From NCBI RefSeq assembly GCF_002999335.1, contig NW_020312325.1, positions 214,411-278,410 of the forward strand: DNA of 64,000 bases, in the 5' to 3' direction. The notes beneath the pieces were generated by a model, which ran no database searches, was not told where the DNA came from, and worked only from the letters and a program-made list of their open reading frames with translations. Every line of letters starts with the position of its first letter. Within the stretch, counting starts at the first letter, position 1. The DNA comes from Cyclospora cayetanensis. Its lineage: Eukaryota > Apicomplexa > Conoidasida > Eucoccidiorida > Eimeriidae. Below are positions 48,101 to 58,739 of this stretch, one piece after another. The position numbers were made by a program, and so were the translations under genes.

Positions 48101-49549
48101 GACGCATGTACCCAGCATGAGTAGCCTGCTGGCATCCCAAAGAGGAGACTCTTCGATATGCTGTAAGAGGCGTCCAGGTGTAGCAACAATGATATTCAGC
48201 TGTCCGATCCGCTGTGCCTCAGCCTCTAAGTCTTTGCCCCCAATCAAACAGCCAATAGACACCTCGTGAAATCTGAATACCACACGACAAGGAGAAGCGT
48301 GCCAAGCAGATCTCAAGAGCTCGCCAGAAAATGCCTCCCCCCGGAGACACCCTTTCCCCCCTCTCTCCCCCGCGAAGCTGATCGACGTATGATCAGCACA
48401 TTCATTCCCACATACGTAAGGTTACAGAGCCACCTTTCTGGGCTAAACAAACGTTCAACTCCGCAGAAAGGAAGATGCGGCGCTTTAACAGCATAATCCT
48501 GTGAAGGCCATTGTCAATTTCTCATAGGTTTGCATACATACATGCATATATACATGCATGCATACATGCATACATACATGCACACATACATGCATATACA
48601 CAAATAGACGTGCCTGAAAAGGCGAAAGAACGCATCAGCAGCCCGTCAAACCCGCAACAGCAGCACAAGTGTCTTTACCTTCCAACATCTTTGAAGACGT
48701 CGAAGATTTGGACTGCAAGTTCTCTGGTGGGTGTCAAGACGAGTGCAGCCGTGCCGTCCAAGCTGCAAATCTCTTCCCGGAAAAGGCGCTCTAGGATCTG
48801 TTGAGTGGATAGACACCACAAGTCTCAGCAGCGAAAGAAAGCATGCACACTTGGCATGCAGGCCATGCTGCATCTCGGTAGGCGTAGTTTCACATCTCAA
48901 AGCGAACTAAAATGAAGCTCCGAAGGGGAGCAGCCAGCAGCCAACAGAATGCAAAACGCCAGCGGCCGAAGGGGGCCCCCCGATCATCGAAGCAGCAACA
49001 GCAGCACGCATATATATATATATATATATCTGTACATACCGGCAAGACAAAAGCAAGCGTCTTGCCACTGCCTGTTTTAGCCTGTGCCTTGATGTCTCTG
49101 CCAGCTAGCGCATGAGGGATTGCAGCCGCTTGAATCGCAGTGATGCGCGAAAAGCCGCATGCTGCGAGGCCTCGCTTTGTCAGACTCGAGAGAGGAAGGT
49201 CGGTAAAGACTTTCTCTGTCAAAATGCCATATTTGGGCTTCATGCTGCCCCCCCTAGTGCTGCCTGGAGCAGCTTCCTCCTGCTGCTTCTCCTGGTGCAA
49301 CGCAGCCAGCGCTGGAGGTGTCCACTCTCCACCAGGTGGGGGCATCTCGATCAAGATGCGCTGATTGAGCTCGGCGATTTCCAGCCGTTCTTTCTGCCGT
49401 AGCTTGAGGGCAGCAGCAGCAGTGCTCGCCTTACTCGCAGGAGGGGCCCCCTTACGCCTGGGGGCCCCTCGACTCCGCTGAGGGGCCCCCCTACCAGTGC
49501 GCGCATCGCTGCCTCCTCCATGGCGGCGGGAAGATGCAGTGGCAGCCAT
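39186..49549 (-). CDS. DBP4: DEAD-box RNA helicase, Dbp4/DDX10 family
   Basis: An ATP-dependent RNA helicase of the nucleolus, needed in yeast for U14 snoRNA release and 18S rRNA processing. Resolved exons: 49549-49040 (basic N-terminus, Q motif around LPLSSLTKRGLAACGFSR, motif I AKTGSGKT), 48797-48679 (motif Ia TPTREL), 48272-48112 (motif Ib ATPGRL), 43341-42973 (motif II DEAD, motif III SAT) and 42624-42263 (motif V STDLAARGID, motif VI HRVGRTAR). Later exons include about 41925-41804 (NVNPNKAVRVESKLQALL), about 41520-41215 (KKVFDIHAL, CYGLSIAPS, diagnostic for this subfamily), about 41080-40750, about 40380-40130, about 39860-39775 and the last, ending 39186; the late exons are coiled, acidic and Lys-rich. 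The intron before motif II is 4,770 bp and nearly all tandem repeat. Start: first ATG of the basic N-terminus. Confidence 0.93.
43635..48105 (-). repeat. 4.4 kb degenerate array in the helicase intron
   Basis: On the + strand the array is built of AGTTTCAGTAGCAGC-like 15-mers and related AGTAGCAAC, AGTAACAGC and AGTAGTAGC triplet blocks. It lies wholly within the 43342-48111 intron of the DEAD-box helicase. Nearly all length changes are multiples of three, so stop-free frames of 150-540 codons run in both directions (poly-Leu, or Ala-Val-Ser and Thr-Glu-Ala repeats). These are not credible proteins. On the transcribed strand AG is very rare: in the sample 44041-44520, I counted three. Confidence 0.9.
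48535..48605 (-). repeat. ATGC/ATAC microsatellite in helicase intron 2
   Basis: Tandem CATACATGCATA units in the 48273-48678 intron. The transcribed strand reads TGTATGCATG. Confidence 0.75.
49009..49039 (-). repeat. TA repeat just after the helicase exon 1 donor
   Basis: The first intron begins GTATGTACAG and then runs into about ten TA units, immediately downstream of the splice donor at 49039. Its position so close to the donor is unusual. Confidence 0.75.
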
Positions 49550-50596
49550 CGTGCAGCGGCAGCTGCTCCTGCTGTTGCAGATATAGTGCTGATATTTCAG
49601 CTACACTGCTGGTATTGCTGGTGCTGATATATGGCTGCGCCTGCTCCTGCCTGCGAATGCCCCTCGTCTGCATAAATCGCAATCCAGCTGCTGATACGCC
49701 GACAGCGCTGCAGTTTCCCCAAGGCTGCAGCAGTAGATCTCGTGGCGATCACGGTGGAAGGCAGTTCAGCGCAGGAGGGGGGGCCCCCGAAGCGAGCTTT
49801 GCATGCCCTTCCGAAGTCCAAACAAATCGAATGGCAATGCATTTATACGCCTAAAACAATAAATAAGCGTACTGCCACGCCTTCAAATAGCAACAAAAAA
49901 TGCAGCTGCAGCTACAGCACCGGGGGGGCCCCACGGTCCACTTGAGCTCACGTGCGACTTTGCGCAGCGTACGTATGACCAGAGGGGCCCCCTCCCCCCC
50001 TCCGCCTCTTGCCCCTCCTCTCGCGCTTCGCCTCTCTCGCTGGTGAGAAAGCAGCGGTCTGGGAGGTGTATTTTTGTCATTTTGGGGGAGCGAAGGAGCA
50101 GTGGCACTCAAAGAAGCGCCTGGGAAGGGGGCTTCCGAAGATCGAAGAACCCTGGTGCAGCTTCGCGCTCCCGAGCTACAGCGGCGAAAGCAGCACCATT
50201 TGTGTTGTCTTGAGAGAGCTGCTTCCCTCCGCCTCCAGCAGAGGCCTCTATTCATTGAATCTGAGAGGCGCATCTGCCGTAAAGGTCGCTCCGAAGTGCA
50301 AAGTGGAGTGCCTAGCAGGGCCGTCCAGCAGCTACCCACACGCAGCCGATAGAGGCCTCTTTTTCGCAGTGCACACGTACATAGCATCAAGAGCGGCAAC
50401 GCATATGCAGCACCAGCAGCCGGAGGTGCTGTTGCCGCGGTTTATCGCGATCTATTTTATCTGGTTTGCCTGCCTGCCCCCCTGGCGCTGGTGATTTGAT
50501 GGTAGGCATCGCCCCTATCTCGCAGACGAAACAGCGGCTGCGCACAGAGAAAGCGTTCGCATATTGCTTGCAGCGGAGACAAACAGACAACAGCAG
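49550..50596. other. Intergenic region between divergent helicase and REV1 genes
   Basis: About 1 kb separates the two starts and should hold both promoters. It contains scattered GGGGCCCC-type G/C runs (for example 49925-49935 and 49982-50002) but no recognised gene. Confidence 0.5.
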
Positions 50597-52397
50597 ATGT
50601 TTGGAGGGGGCGGCTGGAAAGGCTTTGGGGAGTACCTTGAGGCCAAATCACGCAAACTTCACCAGCAGCTTCGCGCATCCCTTGCCTCAGGTGTCCATGA
50701 AAGCAGCAACACTGGCAGCAGCAACACTAACAGCAGCAGTAGTAGTAGCAGCAACACTGGCAGCAGCAGTAGTAGTAGCAGCAACACTGGCAGCAGCAAC
50801 ACTAGTAGCAGCAACACCAGCAGCTGCCACAGCAGCAGTGGCGTAGGGGCGGGGGGTGAAGTTTCTTGGTGGAATAAGTATACGAATTCGAGGAGTTGTT
50901 TGTTTTCCTCGCTGACTTTCTTCGTCGACGGTCTGCAACGACTGGAGGGCTCTGAATTGGTGTCAACGGGCTATCCGAATGCCACTGAAAAGACAGCTTT
51001 CGCATGCTCCTCGGAGGCTGTCGTCGGCCATACGCCTCTCCGCGAGGCTGTGATTGAGGCTGTACAGCTGAAGCGGTGTCTGGTAGCTCAAGGGGGGAAA
51101 ATTTCGCTCGCTTTGGGGAAGGGTGTAACGCATGTTCTCGCGGATAATGTCGCGCTTGGCAATCAGAGGTGGAGGAAGCTTCGGTACGGTTGGTGAATGT
51201 ATGTTGGTGGTTGTGTGTGGGTTGTTTGTGCTCTCTTTCCCTCCCTTCGTGTTTCTTGTGCGCTTGCGTTCCTTGTGCGAGTGATGAAGAGGAGGGTGAT
51301 GGTGGTAATGGAATCAGCGAGCAGCTGTCTCCAGGTGTATCCCCGCTGCGTCTGCGCATGCTGCTGCCGCGTCCTCCTCAACTATTGGGGCTTTTCCGTG
51401 CATTGGACCGCTAAGTCTAGTGCACTCAGCTAGCTAGCCAGCTAGCGAGTGCATGACAAGCATCAGCAAGAGCGGCTTTACGAGTGCGTGTGGGCGTTGT
51501 TTGCAGCGCTGCTCCTATTGCTATGTGTTGCTGCTATGTATGTGTCGCTGTTGCTGTTCGCTTGTGCTGCAGAGACAGAGGGGGCTCAGCGAGGCACTAT
51601 GTGGTAGTTCGTTGCAGCTGGGTGTTTGCCTCCATCGACGCAGGTTGCCTGCTTCCACCAAGTCACTTTATGCCTCGCAGTCTTCAGTTGACACATCGCA
51701 GTCCCTTGTCTAGGCTGCCAACTTCTCGCAAGGAGCTCATCACAGCGCCTTCCTGCAACAAGATTTCAGAAAGCCTTTCTTCTGCTGAAAAAAATCATGC
51801 GGCTGCGCAAGAGGCAGCCACTCTCTCGACAGCGGCAGCAACACTGGCCCCCCGCGTCTTTAAGCGGCAGAGAGAGGCTCAAGAGGAGTTGCAGGAAGCA
51901 CAAGCTGCCGCAGCGACTGCTGCTGCTGCTGCTGCACTCGAAGAAGATGAGGATGAGGGAGATCGGCATCGGCAGGCGGAAGACGATGAAGACTCGCAGC
52001 AGCAGCAGCTGCTGCTGCAGGGGCAGATGCTGAGGCTGTCGACTCACAAGAAGAGGCGGCTAAGCGAAACTCTCCATGGCCATCATCACCATCACGCTAT
52101 CCTTAGTGATTCTCCCGCAAAAACAAGAATAACAACGGCAGCAACAACAACGGATCAAATGCAGGCAGCGGAGACTGGTGTTGCTTCCACCGCAGTTGCA
52201 CGAGCCGCATGCGTAGTAGCAGCAGACTCTGCTACTACGGCTGCACTGGTTTCAAATGCAGCACCTTTAGCAGCAGCGTTAGCACCACTATCGGCAGCAT
52301 TAGCATCATCATCCGCATTAGCATCATCATCCGCATTAGCATCATCATCATCATCATCCGCATTAGCATCATCATCATCATCATCTTCATCATCATC

Positions 52398-52430
<33 letters not shown>

Positions 52431-52442
52431 TTCATCTTCATC

Positions 52443-52478
<36 letters not shown>

Positions 52479-55400
52479 GACAGCACCATTTGCACCCTTA
52501 GCATCATCATCGGCAGCGACGCCAACAGGGCGGGAAGGGAAGTGCAGCATTGTCGATTGCAGGCACCCCAATTTTGTTGCTTCCTTCTTCGAGCACTCGC
52601 GGCTTCATTTTATTGGATCCTGGCAGAGCCGCTGTGCTTCCATGCTGTCTCGCCTCCTAAGTACCAGCAGCAGCAGCAACGGTGAGCAGCAGCAGCGGCA
52701 CAAGTCTTTTTTCCAGTACGTGGACGTGTCAGCAACGAGCAACGCGCTGCAGCCTCTGGTGCTGCCGCTAGATTTGACGCTGCCTCACGACAGCGATTTC
52801 GTTGCTGCAGCTGCTGCTGCTAGTGCCAGTAATGGTGCTGGTGGGGGGTGGTTTTGCTGTGCGTCTCGGCTGATGAAGGCCTCTCCACTCTCAGTAACAA
52901 CAGCGCCTTCTAGAGAATGTGTGGCAGGAGCAGCAGCGGGTACAGGGCGCTGGATGCTGCACATCGACTTCGATGCCTTTTTCGTGTCGGTGGCACTTCT
53001 TAAGCAGCCTCACCTGAAGGACAAGCCGGTAATTACGAAGAGTTAGTTATTATTCGGGCAGGGATTTTTTCTGTTCTCGCGGCTGCTCTCTGAGCTTCTG
53101 TCACTGCAGCGCTAACTCCCAAAAAGAGGCTCCTTCTAGGAAGCAAGCCTCTGCTGTAGCTGCTGCTCTTTAAAAGTGCTGTATTTGCGTGTATATATTT
53201 ATATATGTGTGTACCTGTGTGTATGTGTATGTGTATGTGCTCAAGCTGGGTGCTGGTGCTGCTGCTTATGCTTTTGAAATATTGCGCATCTGACGATGCT
53301 GCTCGTGCTGGTGCCTCTACATGCAGGTAGCAGTATGTCACTCAAGAGGAAGACAAGGTGGAAGGCTTAGCTCGACAGGTTAGGCCGCTGGCTGTTGTTT
53401 TCTGTTGGAAGCCGTCGTGCGAAGTGTTGGCTTCGAGGCGTGTTTTTTTGAGCGGTTATATATATATGTATATATAGATCCAGCTTGCTGCTGCTTTTAT
53501 TTCTCCGTTTGAAAAGTGTCTCTTGGTGACTGTGGAGCGTCCATGTCGCTCAGTTTCTTTGCATCCTTTACCCCCCGTTTGTGTGCATGTGCGCCACTCA
53601 GAGCCAGGAGCAGCAAGGGGCAGTCCACCTCGAGGCGGGAGCACCTCAGAGATAGCGAGCTGCAATTACCCTGCTCGGATGCAAGGGGTGAAGAAGGGCA
53701 TGTGGCTGCGTTCTGCCTTCGCCCTCTGCCCGTCTCTTAAGTTGCTGCCTTACGACTTTGACGGCATCGAGAACGCCAGTGAAGGCCTTTTCAGGGTTGC
53801 TCTCTCGCTTTCGCACAGGCTTATCCCGCTTTCCTGTGACGAGGTGCGCGAGAAGACACTAGAGCGTCCATGCGGCGAAGACTGACCAACCTAGCTGCAG
53901 TGTCTAAGGCGGGGGCTCTTGTAGGGTGGTTGGGGTGTTGGGGTTGTTGGGGGTGTTGGGGTTGTTGGGGTCGTTGGGGGTGTTGGGGTTGTTGGGGGTG
54001 TTGCACATTTGTGGGGAGAGCCTGTGGCGCAGGGATAGGCAGTTTTTTGAGCAAGGCTCTCACGACTGGGCTGTGTTTTTAGAGCATGAGGCGTGAAACT
54101 GCTGCTGCATTTATGCCAGCAGCAGCCGCATTGCAGCTGGCCTTCGAAGAGGGATCGCTGCAGGATGCGTGTGTGTCTGTGTCTGTGTGTGTGACTCAGA
54201 CATTTCTTCAAATTTCTTTCCCACTCGTCCTCCAAACGCAGCATGACGACAATCTGATCCCGCAGGAAAGCAGCGGCTCGAGCGGCAGTCAAGGCAGCAC
54301 TGCGGAAACGGAGGCGGAGAAGGTGGCTGCTATATGCGTAGCCTTGAGGAGGATCGTTCTGAAGATGACGGGGTGCAGCGTCTCTGTAGGAGCTGGTAGC
54401 AACTGCCTGCTGGCGAGGCTTGCAACGGCAGCGGCGAAACCTTCTGGCGTGTCTGATTCAGCGGCAGAAGGACGCCCTCTCTCCTTGTCATCAGAAGAAG
54501 CTGTGCTGCGGCGAGAGGGAGTCTGCGTGGTCAAGGCAGGCGCTGCCTCTGCCGCTGCGTTTGTCGGACCGCTGCTGCTGCGGCAGCTTCCTGGCGTAGG
54601 ACTTAGCATGATTGCCAAAATCAACGCTGCACAGGAGGCGGCAACTCCAAAAGCGGCACCGCTGACGTGCAGAGCCGTGCAAATGAAGGGCAAAGAAATG
54701 CTGCATCTGCTGCAACGCGCGCTGGGTAGGGGGGAGCAGGGCACCGTTAGCTGTAGAGGAGTGTTGAAAAGGTTGAAAGATCGTTTTTCCTTCCTTTCGT
54801 TTCGCTTTCGGGGAATCTGGATGTCGAACGAGGAGGGAGGGGGGCAGGAAGAAAGATGGCGGTGCCGCAACAGCTTAAAGACAGTGGCTCAAAATTAGAG
54901 AGTTTTCTGCTTGCCACTGCGGTACGCTGCACATGCGTATTGTCATGCAGGGCAGCGGAGGGGAACGCAGCTCTGGTGGATGTGTCATGGCGTTGACGTG
55001 AGACCTCTACCGCCTTCGCTTCCTGGATGTGATGGCGATATCGCCTCCTTTCCAGGAGCAGCTGCAATACCAACTGGCGGCATCCCTGCAAGTGGATCCT
55101 TGAGTTTGTCGGTGAACTGGGGTGTGCGGCTGAAAACGGAAGCTGACCTGTTCAATCTCCTGTACCAGCTGGCTCTAGAAGCGCACAAGCGACTAAAGAA
55201 GAGTGGCCTTTACACGACCAAGATATCCGTCAAGGTAGGCAGTGTGTCGCACTTCTTGATCCCGAAGTTATAGAGCTCTCACATCCTAGAACGGAGTCTG
55301 TAAGGAAGGAACGGGCAGGAGGGAAGTCCTCGAGCGTCCTAAGGGGCTTTAGAGACTTCCCAAGCCACGTTCGTCGCATGCATGTCGTCGATGCTTGAAG

Positions 55401-58161
55401 AAGACTCGCAGCTCACACAGGCGCAGAGATGGCACTGGATGCCTCCGAGCACACACGAGATGGTGCCTGGCTGGTGCTGCTGCATCGCTTGGTTCGGGAT
55501 GGTGGTTTGTTGTGCCGCAGCTGCTCTACAGGCAACCGGGAGCCTCCTTTAAGACGACAAAATTCTTAGGCTGCGGAGTCTGCGACGCTGTTCGTGCGTC
55601 GCGAGTTGTTGGCGGAGTCACCAGCAACACGCATAGAAGGGCATGCGTCGTCCCTGGCATTCAAGTGGCAGAAGCGTTGAGTGAGGAGCTCAAAGCACTA
55701 TGGAGAGACAGTTTAAATGGGTATGTTGTAGCCGTTGTTGTTATTTTTGTACTAGCTGTTGTAGCTGCTGCTGTTGTTGCACTAGCTCCTGTAGCTGTTG
55801 TTGTTGTAGGAGCGGCTGCAGTCGGGAGGGCAGTCATGTGTGGCATGCTGCAGTCGGGAGGGCAGTCATGTGTGGCATGCTGCAGTCGGGAGGGCAGTCA
55901 TGTGTGGCATGCTGCAGTCGGGAGGGCGTCATGTGTGGCATGCTGCCGCTCGTGGCGTGTGCTGCAGTGTATGTCCTTTGGAGGACTATCGCGGAATCAC
56001 GTTGGTTCTGCAACAGCTGCGAACAGAGCAGCAGGAGGAGACCTTGCGGAAGCAGCAGCAAAGAATGCAGCGCAATCTGCATGGCCAAGTTGCAAAGGGC
56101 AGCAACAGTCTTCACAGCAGCAAGCCACGAGCGGCGGAGCCGTGCCTCATTGTCATAGACCCCACGCAGCCGCAAGAACAGCAGCAGCAGCAACAGCAGC
56201 AACAACAGCAGCAACAGCAGCAGCAACAGCAGCCAGAGGCTCAGCAGGCAGTGTCAATGCAGAAAGAACAGCAAGAGCTGCACAAAAGCTCGAAGCATCA
56301 CGGACAGCAGCAACAGCAGGAAGACTGGAAGCCTCGCGTCTTGGGAAATCGGGAGGCGCATGAGGATGCGATAGTCATTCAGTCTCAAGACGCTGCACCT
56401 GTTGAACGTGGCTTTGCGTCTGCCAGCAGCCCTGGCAGCAAAGACTGCAGCAGTGCCAGCAATAGCGGCAGCAACAACAGCCACCACAGAAAGGAGCCAA
56501 ACATTCGCTGGGGTGGGCCGTTGATTGATGTTTCTGGGAGTCATGACGAACCCCGGCAGGAGCATCAGTCCTCAACAGGTGGAGATTTGTCTGCGCCTGC
56601 GTCTCTCCTCGCAGTTTCGGCCGTAGCAGCGGGTGCTTCAGCGCTTGCTTCCAAAGCTGGGAAATCGCCACACGCTTTCAGACCGATGCAGGCTGCGCAG
56701 ACACGCCTCCCACCTTCAGACGCACAACTGCCTCGAGTGCGGCAGCGGGAGGATGTAGATACACCGGACAGCAAAGTAGTGACACCGCTGCTGAGGAACC
56801 CTGGGCAGGGTGCCATGGAAGCAGGGCGCAGCGTTAGACAGCCGTGCTCACCAGCAAGCAGGAGCGTCAAACGAAGTGCCAAGGGAAGTCGAATACGCCG
56901 ATATAAAGGCGGCGTTGCAACTGCCGCTGCGAGGTCACCTGACGTTGTTAGTGCTGCTGGCACCCCTACTCTTGCTCAGAGGAGGCGCTTAAAGGAATGC
57001 CCTCCGGGGATAAGAAAAGGCTGTGTCTTGCAAACAACACCAAACGAGCGCGAGCAGACGAAACAGGCGCCATGTAGCTGCGCTGCTGCCACGGAGGGGC
57101 TGATGCATCCTGCCGCTGCTGTCCCTACTGCTGCTGACGGTGCTACTGCCCTGCCCGTGACTGTAATCTCGCTACTAACGCAGCACCCATGCAACAGCAC
57201 ACACAGTTGCAGCGTGCCTCTCTCCAGTGCCACATCGCCCGTACAGGGGCAGAATCCACACGCTGAAGAAGGCCCCTGTGCCCTTGGTCACAACAATTGC
57301 TGCTGTCGTCTAGAGGCGTGTGTCGCGAAGTGCGTGTCGCTTCTTTCCCCCACCTCGAACCCACCACCACGTCGCCCCTTGGCTCTGCGGATTGCCTTCG
57401 CCGCACAACTTGTGCTCAAAATGCTGCTTAGGCACGCTGCTGCAGCAGGCGCTGGCACCGCTAGGCGCTTGGGGGCAACCGCGTCTGTTCGCACTGCAGT
57501 AGCGATCCGCATTGCTGCTGCAGGGGCTGGAAGGGGCTCGTGCCTCCTCCCACACGCCTGCGGAGCCACCCATGAGCAACAAGCAGCTGCCTCCGCTGCA
57601 GCAGCTCCTCAGGCGACCCCTTTCGAAGGAGTTCTTTCTGAGACCCCCTTCGCAGAGGCGCGTCTCCGCACGAGCGATTCTGAACATGCGGGTAGTGGTG
57701 ATGCAGCTGCCAGTGGTGGTGATGCAGTTGCCAGTGGTGGTGATGCAACAGAGGGGCCTTCATCTCCTAGCGTGCCCGCATTGCAGGAAGGGGGTATGGG
57801 GTTTTCAAAGGGTTTCCCTGCTCTTGAGGAGTCTCTCAAGAGTGAGGCAGAGGGGCTCTACTGGGATTGTGTGACGGAGACTTTGGAGGCCTTTGGCGCA
57901 GCCCTACAGGGAGTTGTCGATCACCTTGCTGCAACAGGAGCACTGGAAGAGCGGCAATTGTTGCTGCGGACCCTTTTGAGGACGCTGCAATCTGCTGAGT
58001 CACGCACTGCACAGGCAGCAGCCGCAGCTGATGAGGAGAAAGGCCCCCACGAAGACTCATCTCCAGTCTCTCTCGCGTTCTTGCTATTGCAGCTTCTTGC
58101 TTGTCCAGCAGGCCGCCTTGTGTGGCCGCTGCTGCTGCGTTGTGCACAGGCTGCAGCGTAA
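50597..58161 (+). CDS. REV1: REV1 translesion DNA polymerase (deoxycytidyl transferase)
   Basis: REV1 is a Y-family polymerase that inserts dC opposite abasic sites and damaged G and scaffolds other translesion polymerases. Exon 1 (50597-51183) starts at ATG with WKGFGEYLEAKSRKLHQQL and most of a BRCT domain (LFSSLTFFVDGL, GKGVTHVLADN). Exon 2 (51573-53028) ends the BRCT (VVVRCSWVFASIDAGCLLP), then has a long Ser/Ala tract, the REV1 segment HPNFVASFFEHSRLHFIGSW and polymerase motif I (LHIDFDAFFVSVALL). 53327-53378 and 53602-53843 carry the fingers (SEIASCNYPARMQGVKKGMW) and catalytic SCDE. Later exons near 54242-54725, about 54960-55230 and about 55530-55721 have VGAGSNCLLARLAT, LPGVG and the little-finger block (ASFKTTKFLGCGVCD). 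The last exon (55967-58161) opens with DYRGITLVLQQL and ends with a helical domain. Poly-Gln, Ser and Ala expansions make it much longer than typical. The short exon after SCDE (54084-54170) is uncertain. Confidence 0.94.
50700..50835 (+). repeat. AGC/AAC triplet tract coding Ser/Asn
   Basis: Units such as AGCAGCAACACTGGC repeat inside REV1 exon 1 and code SSNTGSS-type residues between the N-terminal helix and the BRCT domain. The same DNA motif appears in intronic arrays, but here AGC/CAG is on the sense strand. Confidence 0.8.
52290..52490 (+). repeat. TCA triplet repeat coding a poly-Ser tract
   Basis: About 55 TCA/TCT/GCA codons code Ser with scattered Ala in REV1 exon 2, between the BRCT and catalytic domains. 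It is read as Ser; the other frames would give Ile/His or, on the opposite strand, Asp/Met. Confidence 0.85.
53922..54003 (+). repeat. GGGGTTGTTGGGGGTGTT minisatellite in REV1 intron
   Basis: Nine or more runs of four or five G separated by TTGTT or TGTT lie in the intron after the SCDE exon. The transcribed strand is G-rich and could form quadruplexes. Confidence 0.85.
55815..55945 (+). repeat. 32-bp tandem repeat, four copies, in REV1 intron
   Basis: The unit begins GCTGCAGTCGGGAGGGCAGT and ends CATGTGTGGCAT. Three copies are identical and the fourth lacks one base. It ends about 20 bp before the acceptor of the last REV1 exon, and each unit contains a CAG. Confidence 0.85.
56176..56232 (+). 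repeat. CAG/CAA tract coding poly-Gln in REV1
   Basis: A run of about 20 Gln codons, interrupted by CAA, early in the last REV1 exon, after the DYRGI block. Confidence 0.85.
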
Positions 58162-58739
58162 TCCCTTTAGTAAGAAGCCATATGTTACTACGACCCACGA
58201 ACTCATGTAGTGTTTGGCGGTCGAGTTTTTATGAATGTGTATGTGATCAAACAACTTACGCCAACTGGTTTGGCACTGGTGGGCGAGGCATATGTGGCCC
58301 CTTCTATTTGTGCTTTATGCTAAGAACTTCCTACTTCACGCGTCCTAGCTGATGCCGCTGCAACGGCTGCACGGGCGTCGCCCTTGTGTTGCATGTAGCT
58401 TTTCAAGAAAGAAGCCACATACACAGAAGTAGACGGGAATGGTGAGAGGTATCTGGCGTATGCTACATAGTGCAGAGCCCTCCAAAGCAAGCAGAGCAGC
58501 AGACGTCGGCAGGATATGTAGCAGCTGCTGTTACGGTCATTACTGCAGCAGATGATTACAATGCACGCCTTTTTAGGTTCCTCGGAGTGGTTTGATTTCG
58601 TGTTCTAAGCAGCAAAGGACGCTGGCACTTGCAAAAAATGACACGAAATCAGATTTTTTTCGGAGCACCGTTGATTTTCTGACGGTCTAAGAATTGTTGG
58701 CGCGCATGCGATATCGATGCCGCCGCTTGACACCGCGAT
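58162..58739. other. Short intergenic region between convergent genes
   Basis: It separates the stops of REV1 (+) and the ATP10-like gene (-), so it should hold both 3' untranslated regions. No other feature is seen. Confidence 0.55.

Noticed and set aside
44497..48316. Very long frames (471, 541 and 459 codons) over the helicase intron array
   Set aside because: They arise because the repeat changes length in multiples of three and lacks stop triplets. Overlapping frames are open on both strands, composition is poly-Leu or Ala-Val-Ser, and the flanking helicase exons splice cleanly across.
52155..52571. Poly-Asp/poly-Met frames opposite the TCA repeat
   Set aside because: Antisense to the REV1 Ser tract, which has correct domains on both sides.
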